Assembly: GCA_016783355.1 (NCBI GenBank)
Contig: JADHWR010000022.1
Location: 1 to 17,467, forward strand
Source: Candidatus Omnitrophota bacterium
Lineage (GTDB): Bacteria > Omnitrophota > Gorgyraeia > Gygaellales > JAHJCI01
DNA: 17,467 nt
Direction of reading: 5' to 3'
A program made the translations under genes and the position numbers. Shown here one piece after another: positions 7,687 to 14,014 of the stretch; within the stretch, counting starts at the first letter, position 1, and every line of letters begins with the position of its first letter. The notes under the pieces are model-generated. The model made no database searches, was not told the DNA's origin, and saw only the letters and a list, made by a program, of their open reading frames with translations.

Positions 7687-8766
7687 TTAATATCCTATCT
7701 CCTTCAATACTGCTTTTAAATTAGCGGGAATAACCTTGGGTTTTTTAACTGAATCTATTGCTCGATCTGGATCTTTAAGACCATGTCCGGTTAACACGCA
7801 CACAATTTGCACTTTGCGCTTTGCACTTTGCGCTTTGCACTTCTTAAAATACCCTTTCCTTGCTAATTTCAATAATCCTGCAACAGAGGCTGCTGAAGCA
7901 GGCTCAACAAAAACACCTTCGAATGAAGCAAGCAGCTTATATGCATCGAGAATCTGAGCATCAGAAACCATATCAATTAAGCCGCCTGATTCATCGCGCG
8001 CCCTTTCTGCTTTCTTCCAGCTTGCCGGATTGCCAATGCGAATTGCTGTAGCAATGGTTTTTGGGTTCTTTATTGGATATCCTCTGACAATTGGTGCAGA
8101 GCCTTGTGCTTGAAAACCCAACATCTTCGGAAGCCTTTCTATCTTTTTATTGCGCCTGTATTCTTGATAACCTTTCCAATAAGCCGTGATATTACCTGCA
8201 TTTCCCACGGGCATTGTTTGAAAATCAGGAGCCCGGCCAAGAACATCACAAATCTCAAAGCTTGCTGTCTTTTGCCCTTCAATGCGATAAGGATTTATGG
8301 AATTAACCAGGGTTATGGGATGCCTTTTTGTAATCTCTCTTACTAAATTCAATGCATCATCAAAATTGCCCTTGACTGCCAAAACCTGCGCCCCATGAAT
8401 TAGTGCTTGTGCTAATTTACCTAAGGCAATTGCCCCTTCGGGAATAAGTACAATGCACTTCATCTTTGCGCATGCGGCATAGGCTGCTGCTGAAGCTGAT
8501 GTATTTCCTGTAGAGGCACAAATCACAGCGCTTACCTTTTTTTCTTTTGCTTTCGATACAGCCATTGTCATTCCCCTGTCTTTAAAAGAACCCGTTGGAT
8601 TCAAACCCTCAAATTTTAAATAGACTTCAAAATTAGGGCCGATTAATTTTGAAAGATGACGGGCATAAATCAAGGGCGTGTTTCCCTCTTTTAAGGAAAT
8701 CACAGGGGTTTTCTTTGTTACGGGAAGATACCGCTTATATCTTTCAATTACGCCATGATATTGCAT
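7687..8766 (-). CDS. thrC: Threonine synthase
   Basis: PLP enzyme that converts O-phosphohomoserine to threonine. It is 359 aa from the ATG chosen here, normal for the short bacterial form. Evidence: KEGNTPLI, the PLP-lysine motif GSFKDRGM (K62), STGNTSASAAAYAA, the glycine-rich GNAGNITAYWKGY that holds the PLP phosphate, and LTGHGLKDPD near the end. I prefer ATG 8766 (MQYHGVIERYK) over a GTG at 8790: AAGGGA lies about 5 nt upstream of 8766, whereas the GTG falls inside a heptamer repeat. A second heptamer array inside the gene (7806-7840) adds residues about 309-320 (KCKAQSAKRKVQ) in a surface-like linker before IVCVLTGHG. It follows hom in the operon and precedes coaB. Confidence 0.95.
   Translation of the reverse strand: MQYHGVIERYKRYLPVTKKTPVISLKEGNTPLIYARHLSKLIGPNFEVYLKFEGLNPTGSFKDRGMTMAVSKAKEKKVSAVICASTGNTSASAAAYAACAKMKCIVLIPEGAIALGKLAQALIHGAQVLAVKGNFDDALNLVREITKRHPITLVNSINPYRIEGQKTASFEICDVLGRAPDFQTMPVGNAGNITAYWKGYQEYRRNKKIERLPKMLGFQAQGSAPIVRGYPIKNPKTIATAIRIGNPASWKKAERARDESGGLIDMVSDAQILDAYKLLASFEGVFVEPASAASVAGLLKLARKGYFKKCKAQSAKRKVQIVCVLTGHGLKDPDRAIDSVKKPKVIPANLKAVLKEIGY
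7806..7840 (-). repeat. Heptamer tandem array inside thrC
   Basis: Five 7-nt units; on the coding strand GTGCAAA and GCGCAAA alternate perfectly. They encode KCKAQSAKRKVQ near the C-terminus of threonine synthase. The valS array (606-633) uses the same unit and yields AQSEKRKAQ. The sequence stays in frame although 35 is not a multiple of three, so the insertion or later trimming compensated. Confidence 0.82.
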
Positions 8767-8783
8767 AACATCCCTTCTTTTCT

Positions 8784-8839
8784 CTTTCACCTTTCACCTT
8801 TCACCTTTAACCTTTCACTTTTCGCTTTTCGCTTTCAAC
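8784..8839 (-). repeat. Heptamer tandem array between hom and thrC
   Basis: Eight 7-nt units fill the gap between the hom stop and the thrC ribosome site. In transcription order they are GTTGAAA, GCGAAAA twice, GTGAAAG, GTTAAAG, then GTGAAAG three times. The consensus G(T/C)GAAA(G/A) is close to the GCGCAAA unit found inside valS and thrC. It supplies a false GTG start (8790) in frame with thrC. Confidence 0.82.
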
Positions 8840-8843
8840 CTTA

Positions 8844-10094
8844 CTAAGGTTCCTCAATCCTAATCGCCAGGGGCTTCTCATGAATTACAGGAAGCCCGGC
8901 AATCTTCTCTAAAGCAATCCTTAAGTCCTTTTCTTTAGCCTTATGAAGAATCATCACAATAGGCACAACATCTGCTCTTTTTCTTTGCTTTTGCGTTACT
9001 GAAGCAATACTAATCTTGTATTTTGCTAAGATTCCGGAGATGTTCGCCAAAACCCCGTGTTTGTCTTCTGCCAAAAAACGAATATAATAACGGCTTTCTG
9101 TTTCCTTAATATGACGCAGCCGTTTAACCGCTGTGTCTTCAACAACACAAACCCCTTTTCTAAAAAGTCCAGCTTGAATATTAAGGGCGGCACTGATCAA
9201 ATCAGATATAACCGCAGAAGCTGCGGCATTCCTGCCTGCGCCTGGTCCATAAAAAAGGAGATCTCCGGCTAAATCAGAAGAGACATAAATGGCGTTATTA
9301 ATCCCATCGACATTTGCTAAAGGGTGTGGGCTGGGCAAGAGTGCAGGATGAACACGCAATTCTAAATCTGCACCTTCCCTCTTTGCTACAGCTAATAGTT
9401 TTATCGTGAATCCTAATTCTCTTGCATAAACAATATCCAAAGCTAAAATCTCCGTAATTCCTTCAACAAACACGTCCTTTAAATTAAAAAATTTTCCAAA
9501 ACAAAGATAAACAAGAAGAAGTAACTTATGAGCAGAATCAATCCCCTCAACGTCTAAATTCACATCCCGTTCGGCAAAGCCGCTTTTTTGTGTCTGGCGC
9601 AGGGCAGACTTAAATTCAATACCAAGATAAGACATCTGCGATAAAATAAAATTTGATGTTCCGTTAAGAATACCAAAGATACCATTGAATCTATCGGCAG
9701 ATAGGCCCTCTTTTAAAGATTTTATAATCGGTATGCCTGCCCCCACTGAAGCCTCAAAATAAATAGACTTTCCTTTCTCTTTTGCCTTGTTAAATAAGTA
9801 TTTCCCTTCTTCTGCAAGAAGCGCTTTATTCGCAGTAACGACAAACTTTCCTTTATCTATTGCCTCGCTAATATATTCTTTGGCTGGGTGTATTCCGCCA
9901 ATTAACTCAATAACAATATCAATATTTGGGTCACGAAGAATCTCGTAAGGATTATCGTTCTTGTCACAAATCTTCTTTAAAACCAGATCACAGCCTGCCC
10001 TTTTCTTTAATAACGACCTTCTTTGCTTTAAAAGCTTTGCTGTTGCCTTTCCTACATTGCCATAACCCAATAGGCCTAAATATATTTTTTTCAT
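8844..10094 (-). CDS. hom: Homoserine dehydrogenase
   Basis: Reduces aspartate-4-semialdehyde to homoserine with NAD(P)H. It is 416 aa, the usual size for the monofunctional enzyme with a C-terminal ACT domain. The Rossmann motif GLLGYGNVGKAT (G10, G12, G15) opens the protein. The middle carries TANKALLAEEG, EASVGAGIPIIKSL, GILNGTSNFIL and ERDVNLDVEGIDSAHKL, the catalytic/substrate signature. GDLLFYGPGAGRNAAASAV follows. The ACT domain (about 335-410, with LAEDKHGVLANISGILAKY) predicts threonine feedback. The start overlaps the stop of the pilZ gene by 4 nt (ATGA), and AAGGAG sits just upstream. It is the first amino acid gene of its block. Confidence 0.96.
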   Translation of the reverse strand: MKKIYLGLLGYGNVGKATAKLLKQRRSLLKKRAGCDLVLKKICDKNDNPYEILRDPNIDIVIELIGGIHPAKEYISEAIDKGKFVVTANKALLAEEGKYLFNKAKEKGKSIYFEASVGAGIPIIKSLKEGLSADRFNGIFGILNGTSNFILSQMSYLGIEFKSALRQTQKSGFAERDVNLDVEGIDSAHKLLLLVYLCFGKFFNLKDVFVEGITEILALDIVYARELGFTIKLLAVAKREGADLELRVHPALLPSPHPLANVDGINNAIYVSSDLAGDLLFYGPGAGRNAAASAVISDLISAALNIQAGLFRKGVCVVEDTAVKRLRHIKETESRYYIRFLAEDKHGVLANISGILAKYKISIASVTQKQRKRADVVPIVMILHKAKEKDLRIALEKIAGLPVIHEKPLAIRIEEP

Positions 10095-10444
10095 CTTTGC
10101 TCTCCTTTAGAAAAGCTTTCAATTATATCTGTAAGAGAATTCCTGTCTTCATCGCTATATTTTGTAAAGACAATACGTAAGCAATAACCTACTCCCTCTT
10201 TCTTTGACTCAACGACATTACCTCTTATATTTATCTTTTTTGGTCCTTCAGCGTCTAAGGCCTGTATTTTTATATCTAACTCCTCACCTAAAGGAAACTC
10301 ACTTTGTGTAAACGCGCATAATCCCGACTCACTTATATCCCTTATTGTTGCGGAAACCCAGGTAGCAGTTGAATCATAGGGCCTAAGAAGTGCATAAAAG
10401 GTTTTCTTTATACGTTTTTTCTTTCTTCGTTCCTGCTGTGCCAT
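10091..10444 (-). CDS. PilZ domain protein, putative c-di-GMP receptor
   Basis: Small cytoplasmic protein of 117 aa made of a single PilZ domain. The two c-di-GMP-binding motifs are visible: RxxxR (R7 and R11 in RRKKKR) near the N-terminus and DISESG (D36, S38, G41), matching D/N-x-S-x-x-G. The remaining sequence fits the PilZ beta barrel and a C-terminal helix. There is no attached enzymatic or motility domain, so it probably passes a c-di-GMP signal to a partner that cannot be named. An AGGTG ribosome site lies upstream of ATG 10444. It is placed between tRNA-Pro and hom and overlaps hom by 4 nt, so it is co-transcribed with the threonine genes; whether that has meaning is unclear. Confidence 0.85.
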   Translation of the reverse strand: MAQQERRKKKRIKKTFYALLRPYDSTATWVSATIRDISESGLCAFTQSEFPLGEELDIKIQALDAEGPKKINIRGNVVESKKEGVGYCLRIVFTKYSDEDRNSLTDIIESFSKGEQR

Positions 10445-10471
10445 ATTAATAACACCTGCCTCTTGAAATTA

Positions 10472-10547
10472 TCGGGGAGATGGGACTCGAACCCATGACC
10501 TCGTGGTCCCAAACCACGCGCGCTAAACCAAACTGCGCTACTCCCCG
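10472..10547 (-). tRNA. tRNA-Pro (anticodon UGG)
   Basis: A complete 76-nt cloverleaf on the minus strand. The acceptor stem CGGGGAG pairs with CTCCCCG, the D-stem is GCGC/GCGC, the anticodon stem CGTGG/CCACG carries the loop TTTGGGA (anticodon TGG, proline), and the T-arm is ATGGG-TTCGAGT-CCCAT. The discriminator is A and no CCA is encoded. It lies 27 nt upstream of pilZ on the same strand. A damaged copy of its 5' half is at about 10597-10677. Confidence 0.97.
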
Positions 10548-10596
10548 GCAATAAAAATAAATCGTACCTTTTTTAAACATCTATGGAAATTTTATC

Positions 10597-10677
10597 GGGA
10601 CGCTCTAAACCATCCGCCATTAAAGCGTTAGCGGATGCCCGCCAATTTTTGTGGCGGGCAAACTGCGCTACTCCCCG
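10597..10677 (-). pseudogene. tRNA-Pro-like 5' fragment interrupted by a double hairpin in the D-loop
   Basis: Bases 10659-10677 are identical (19 of 19) to the 5' end of tRNA-Pro (10529-10547), covering the acceptor 5' strand and half of the D-arm. Bases 10601-10612 match the other half of the D-arm (11 of 12, compared with 10519-10530). Between them lie 46 extra bases (10613-10658) forming two hairpins: CCCGCCA/TGGCGGG (10638-10658) and ATCCGC/GCGGAT (about 10611-10636). The 3' part of the tRNA (anticodon loop, T-arm, acceptor 3' strand) is missing. It cannot make a functional tRNA. Confidence 0.72.
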
Positions 10678-10776
10678 TTCCAAATTTTAGTAAAACTACC
10701 ATAATACAAATAATTACTTATGCATATTATATATACTATATCTTAAAATAGATGCTCGTAAAAATTTGGAACGGGG
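10673..10776. repeat. Element with 16-bp perfect inverted repeats around an AT-rich core
   Basis: CCCCGTTCCAAATTTT (10673-10688) is exactly complementary to 10761-10776. The 72 nt between them are strongly AT-rich (for example GCATATTATATATACTATAT) and hold no gene. The layout (16-18 bp arms, about 70 nt AT-rich core) is like the element at 2858-2961, though the arm sequence differs. The left arm merges with the acceptor-stem sequence of the tRNA fragment. The core could contain promoter-like TATAAT boxes for the downstream tRNA/pilZ/hom block, but none is convincing. Confidence 0.65.
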
Positions 10777-10791
10777 CACGCCCCCTATTCC
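10760..10791 (-). terminator. Possible intrinsic terminator after the rph-XTPase block
   Basis: Read on the minus strand, 24 nt after the pyrophosphatase stop, the sequence GGAATAGGGGGCGTGCCCCG folds with the following TTCC: GGGG/CCCC over a 4-nt loop, extended by GGAA/TTCC across a bulge. AAATTTTT follows. It is placed where a terminator is expected. It also forms one arm of the inverted repeat at 10673-10776, so its primary nature may be a repeat. Confidence 0.4.
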
Positions 10792-10815
10792 TAATCTTCA
10801 GTTTTTATCAGTTTG

Positions 10816-11421
10816 TCAAAATTTGCTCTTCTTAAGATACTGCCCAAGTAGAATATGTATCTTAGAAAGAGCGTGAAACCGATGACTTATCTTATGTTTA
10901 ACGTCTGGGCCCAATTGTGCAAATGTCTTTTTGTAACGAGGAACAATAAATATTGGGTCATAACCAAAGCCGGAACTACCCTGCATCTTAAAGCCGATTA
11001 AACCCTGACAAGTACCCTCTACTACTCTGATTTTACCAGAAGTATCACATAAAGCTACTGCGCAGACGTAGCGCGCCTTTCTTTTTTTTAAAGGAGTGCT
11101 CTTGAGACTCTGCAATAATTTTAAATTATTCCTGCGGTCGCTCTTTTCCTTGCCAGAGAAGCGGGAAGAATATACGCCAGGCCTTGCGCCTAATGCACCG
11201 ACCTCTAATCCTGAATCCTCACCCAAGGTTAATCTCTTACTAAATTGCGCAATTATCTTTGCTTTTTTTATGGCATTCTCCTTAAATGTCTTACCGTTTT
11301 CAATAATCCTTGGCGCATCGGGAAAATCCTTCAATGACCTAATTTGCAAAGGTAAATCTTTTAATATCTCCTTTATTTCTTTTAGCTTCTTTTTATTTTT
11401 AGTTGCAACAATCAATTCCAT
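10816..11421 (-). CDS. rdgB: XTP/dITP pyrophosphatase (RdgB/Ham1 family)
   Basis: House-cleaning enzyme that hydrolyses XTP, ITP and dITP to the monophosphates, keeping deaminated purines out of nucleic acids. From ATG 11421 it is 202 aa, the usual family size. Signatures are ATKNKKKLKEIKEIL at the N-terminus (substrate pocket), GEDSGLEVGALGARPGVYSS (catalytic Asp and metal ligands), GSSGFGYDPIFIVP and AQLGPDVKHKISHR at the C-terminus. An in-frame TTG at 11433 would add four residues, but ATG 11421 gives the conserved start MELIVATKN. There is no visible Shine-Dalgarno; the gene follows the rph stop by 18 nt. The rph-rdgB pairing is common in bacteria, which supports both calls. Confidence 0.94.
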   Translation of the reverse strand: MELIVATKNKKKLKEIKEILKDLPLQIRSLKDFPDAPRIIENGKTFKENAIKKAKIIAQFSKRLTLGEDSGLEVGALGARPGVYSSRFSGKEKSDRRNNLKLLQSLKSTPLKKRKARYVCAVALCDTSGKIRVVEGTCQGLIGFKMQGSSGFGYDPIFIVPRYKKTFAQLGPDVKHKISHRFHALSKIHILLGQYLKKSKF

Positions 11422-11439
11422 AAACACACACAATACAAA

Positions 11440-12156
11440 CTATATAAACAGTATATCCTTTAGTAATTGTCGTTGTAGATTAATCAAATCTTCAATTCTT
11501 GCCTTTGCTAAATCAATAAGCATCTCCATCTCTTTTTTATTAAAGGTGCTTTTTTCACCGGTTCCCTGAATCTCCACAAACTCGCCCTTGCCGGTCATTA
11601 CAACATTCATATCCACCTCGGCCGAAGAGTCTTCTTCATAAGTCAAATCAACAAAGACTCTCTTGTTGACTATACCGACACTAATGGCAGCAATAAAATC
11701 TTCTATTGGAATTTCGTAAATTATGCCCCTCGCCTTTAATTTGGACAAAGCATCAACTAAGGCAATGAATCCTCCGGTGATTGCTGCTGTGCGCGTTCCG
11801 CCATCTGCCTGAATTACATCGCAATCAATCCAGATTGTGCGCTCACCTAATCTCTCCATTAAGGTAATCGCGCGCAAAGACCTGCCAATCAACCTCTGTA
11901 TTTCATGACTCCTGCCGGAATCTCTACTGCGAAAAATTCTTGTTTGACAAGAACGCGGGAGCATCCCATATTCAGCCGTTACCCAACCCCTGCCGCTGCC
12001 CCTTAAGAATTGTGGCACAGATTCTTCAAGAGATGCTGTGCAAATAACGCGCGTCTTACCTAATTCAATGAGACAGGAGCCTTCTGCCCAATCAATATAG
12101 TTACGCTTGATTTTCACTTCCCGAATCTGTGTCTCTTTTCTTCCGCCTAATCTCAT
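11440..12156 (-). CDS. rph: Ribonuclease PH
   Basis: Phosphate-dependent 3'-5' exoribonuclease that trims tRNA 3' ends; hexameric in known members. It is 238 aa, normal length. Family signatures are RLGGRKETQIREVKI at the start, GSGRGWVTAEYGMLPRS, the RSRDSGRSHEIQRLIGRSLR basic stretch, IDCDVIQADGGTRTAAITGG, and SAEVDMNVVMTGKGEFVEIQGTGE toward the end. The DVIQADGGTRTA block and the phosphate-site RSLR are the catalytic part. It starts 2 nt after the fumarase beta stop, with GGTAG as a weak ribosome site inside the end of that gene, and is followed closely by the pyrophosphatase. tRNA processing fits with queuosine genes in the same block. Confidence 0.97.
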   Translation of the reverse strand: MRLGGRKETQIREVKIKRNYIDWAEGSCLIELGKTRVICTASLEESVPQFLRGSGRGWVTAEYGMLPRSCQTRIFRSRDSGRSHEIQRLIGRSLRAITLMERLGERTIWIDCDVIQADGGTRTAAITGGFIALVDALSKLKARGIIYEIPIEDFIAAISVGIVNKRVFVDLTYEEDSSAEVDMNVVMTGKGEFVEIQGTGEKSTFNKKEMEMLIDLAKARIEDLINLQRQLLKDILFI

Positions 12157-12158
12157 CT

Positions 12159-12692
12159 CTACCTACACCTTCTCTCGTATATATCTTTTCCATGGGAATC
12201 TATTCCCACAATAAGAGGAAAATCTCTTACCTTAAGTTCATATATTGCCTCTGGTCCTAAATCCCCATAAGCAATTAATCTTTTTGCCATCACATACTGC
12301 GACAGCAATGCTGCACAGCCGGCATAGGTTAAAAAGTATACTGCCTCGTATCTTTTGCATGCCTCAATAACCTCCTCAGACCGGCGGCCTTTACCAATCA
12401 TTGCCTTTAACCCAATTCTTAGTATTGCCGGACTAAATATATCCATACGCGAACTTGTTGTTGGCCCACAAGAACCAATGGGTTCTCCTTTTGGCGTAAT
12501 GGTTGGGCCGCAATAATAGAAAACTTGTCCCTTTAAATCCAAAGGCAGCTTCTTTTTTTGATTTATTGCCCTCACTAATCTTTTATGCGCCTGGTCTCTG
12601 GCTGTATAAATAATTCCCGTCAATAATACTGTATTTCCTGCTTTTAATTTTGTAATTTGCTTACCATCTAAAGGTGTTTTTATCTTTTTCAT
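12159..12692 (-). CDS. fumB: Fumarate hydratase (class I, 4Fe-4S), beta subunit
   Basis: C-terminal-type subunit of the two-component iron-sulfur fumarase, which interconverts fumarate and malate. From ATG 12692 it is 177 aa. Signatures are TPLDGKQITKLKAGNTVLLTG, TARDQAHKR, YYCGPTITPKGEPIGSCGPT (substrate binding), RMDIFSPAILRIGLKAMIGKG, and YAGCAALLSQYV. An in-frame TTG at 12701 would add three residues, but the ATG gives the usual start. The closely related L-tartrate dehydratase beta subunit cannot be excluded from sequence alone; housekeeping context favours fumarase. It follows the alpha subunit after a 43-nt gap holding a small heptamer array. The gene symbol is used loosely for the split form. 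Confidence 0.88.
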   Translation of the reverse strand: MKKIKTPLDGKQITKLKAGNTVLLTGIIYTARDQAHKRLVRAINQKKKLPLDLKGQVFYYCGPTITPKGEPIGSCGPTTSSRMDIFSPAILRIGLKAMIGKGRRSEEVIEACKRYEAVYFLTYAGCAALLSQYVMAKRLIAYGDLGPEAIYELKVRDFPLIVGIDSHGKDIYERRCR

Positions 12693-12710
12693 CCAATCCA
12701 ATATTCTAAA

Positions 12711-12731
12711 CGCTATCCGCTATACGCTAAT
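12711..12731. repeat. Short heptamer array between the fumarase genes
   Basis: Three 7-nt units on the plus strand (CGCTATC, CGCTATA, CGCTAAT) fill the gap between the alpha stop and the beta start. The unit differs from the GCGCAAA type but has the same period, as in the arrays at 606, 7806 and 8784. Confidence 0.6.
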
Positions 12732-12735
12732 ACAA

Positions 12736-13611
12736 TTATAACACCCTCGTTGCCATTCTTAATGCGTGGCAGCTAAGATTTACAGCAATCGGCAGTCCTG
12801 CAATATGCGTCGGATAAGTTTCAATATTCACGGCCAATGCGCTGGTTCTGCCGCCTAAGCCCATTGGCCCGATGTTTAATTTGTTAATCTCAGATAATAA
12901 TTCCTTTTCTAATTTATAAATTTTTGAATTTTGGTTTGTAGTTTTGATTTTTGTCCCGACGCCTTCAGTGTCGGGATGATTTTTGATTTTTTTTAGTAGT
13001 GCCTTCTTTGCCAAAAGGCAAGCATAATCAGCAGTCCCGCCAATGCCAATACCAACCACATAGGGCGGACATGCATCCGGGCCTGCTATTTTTACTGTCT
13101 CAAGAATAAAGTCTTTTATCTCTCTTTGGCTTGCTGTTGGATTGAACATCTTAAGCCTTGTTTTATTTTCACAACCAAACCCCTTTGGCAAAACCGTAAT
13201 CTTGATTTTATCTCCCCTTACCAAATCAATGTGAATAATCGCCGGCTTCCATCCTGGTTTATTTCTTTTAAGCGGGTCGGAGACGATCGAATTCCTCAAA
13301 AAACCCTCTCGATACCCTAATTCAACACCTTTGTTCACTGCCCTTTTTAAATCACCCTCTATCTTTATTTTCTGACCAATATCCATATAGACAGTCGGAA
13401 AACCTGTGTCCTGACATATAGCTAAATTCTTTTCCCGGGAAACCTTGGCATTTTCAATAATTGCTTCTAAAATTCTTTTTGCTCTTAAGTTTTTCTCTTG
13501 ATTATAGGCAAAATTCAATGCCTTTAAAATATCCTCTCGTAACCTTATATTTGCTTCAATACATAACCTTGCAACTATCTCTTTAATCTGCTCACTCTTC
13601 ATCCAGCGCAT
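12736..13611 (-). CDS. fumA: Fumarate hydratase (class I, 4Fe-4S), alpha subunit
   Basis: N-terminal-type subunit holding the 4Fe-4S cluster of the oxygen-sensitive, two-subunit fumarase. It is 291 aa, about ten to fifteen residues longer than expected. The three cluster cysteines are C66 (AICQDTG), C147 (GFGCENK) and C181 (DACPPYVVGIGIGGT). GPMGLGGRTSALAV and YPTHIAGLPIAVNLSCHALR follow near the C-terminus. Residues about 209-232 (NHPDTEGVGTKIKTTNQNSK) are out of character, rich in polar residues and lying between conserved helices; the DNA there is a hairpin plus degenerate A-rich repeats. The start ATG 13611 lies 4 nt past the queF stop; ATG 13602 is an alternative. An oxygen-labile fumarase fits an anaerobe. 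Confidence 0.9.
   Translation of the reverse strand: MRWMKSEQIKEIVARLCIEANIRLREDILKALNFAYNQEKNLRAKRILEAIIENAKVSREKNLAICQDTGFPTVYMDIGQKIKIEGDLKRAVNKGVELGYREGFLRNSIVSDPLKRNKPGWKPAIIHIDLVRGDKIKITVLPKGFGCENKTRLKMFNPTASQREIKDFILETVKIAGPDACPPYVVGIGIGGTADYACLLAKKALLKKIKNHPDTEGVGTKIKTTNQNSKIYKLEKELLSEINKLNIGPMGLGGRTSALAVNIETYPTHIAGLPIAVNLSCHALRMATRVL
12916..12987. repeat. In-frame insertion in the fumarase alpha gene (hairpin plus degenerate repeats)
   Basis: A perfect 7-bp hairpin, TCCCGAC (12954-12960) with GTCGGGA (12970-12976), is flanked by runs built on TTTTGATTTTT and GAATTTTG. The translated product (HPDTEGVGT, then KIKTTNQNSKIY) interrupts the otherwise conserved C-terminal part of the protein. 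There is no stop codon and the frame is kept. Confidence 0.6.
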
Positions 13612-13615
13612 AAAA

Positions 13616-14014
13616 TCAATGGGGTCTTTTATATTCTACCCTGACCTCTGTCTTTATACCACCGCGTACGTTAAACTCCCCAACAACCCTTAGCCACCGT
13701 GGCGAACATGCCTTGACAATATCCTCCAGGATTTTGTTTACAACATGCTCGTGAAATATTCCGACATTGCGAAAAAAAAGTGTGTACATCTTAAATGACT
13801 TCAGTTCTAAACAGTATTTATGAGGACCGTACTCAACTCTAATTATGGCAAAATCAGGCAGACCGGTCTTAGGACAAATGCAAGTAAATTCGGGAATCTG
13901 CAAAAAAACAGTATATTCCTTATCCGGATATTTGTTTTTCCAAACATTAATTTTTGGCGTCTTTAAGCTGCGTATGTTCTCTTGTTGGTCTTCGTAGCTC
14001 CTTTTCATTTTCAT
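13616..14014 (-). CDS. queF: NADPH-dependent 7-cyano-7-deazaguanine reductase
   Basis: Reduces preQ0 (nitrile) to preQ1 (amine) in queuosine synthesis, using two NADPH. It is 132 aa, the short single-domain QueF class related to GTP cyclohydrolase I. The nucleophile lies in PEFTCICPKTGLPDF (C47, with C45 nearby) and the proton donor is D54. ELKSFKMYTLFFRNVGIFHE is the QueF family signature and contains the preQ0-binding Glu. It overlaps the queE stop by 4 nt (ATGA), so the reading is translationally coupled. A second ATG two codons in is possible. With queD, queC and queE just upstream, the full path from dihydroneopterin triphosphate to preQ1 is here except folE. Confidence 0.96.
   Translation of the reverse strand: MKMKRSYEDQQENIRSLKTPKINVWKNKYPDKEYTVFLQIPEFTCICPKTGLPDFAIIRVEYGPHKYCLELKSFKMYTLFFRNVGIFHEHVVNKILEDIVKACSPRWLRVVGEFNVRGGIKTEVRVEYKRPH

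Noticed and set aside
8767..8790. Upstream GTG start for thrC adding MKEKRRDV
   Set aside because: The GTG lies in the heptamer array; ATG 8766 has AAGGGA about 5 nt upstream and gives the usual N-terminus.
10529..10677. Duplicated tRNA 5' end as attL/attR of an integrated element
   Set aside because: Integrases normally use the 3' part of tRNA genes, the space between copies is only 111 nt, and no integrase is present. Local duplication with decay fits better.
12693..12701. TTG start for the fumarase beta subunit (three extra residues)
   Set aside because: The ATG at 12692 gives a normal family N-terminus, and no ribosome site favours the TTG.
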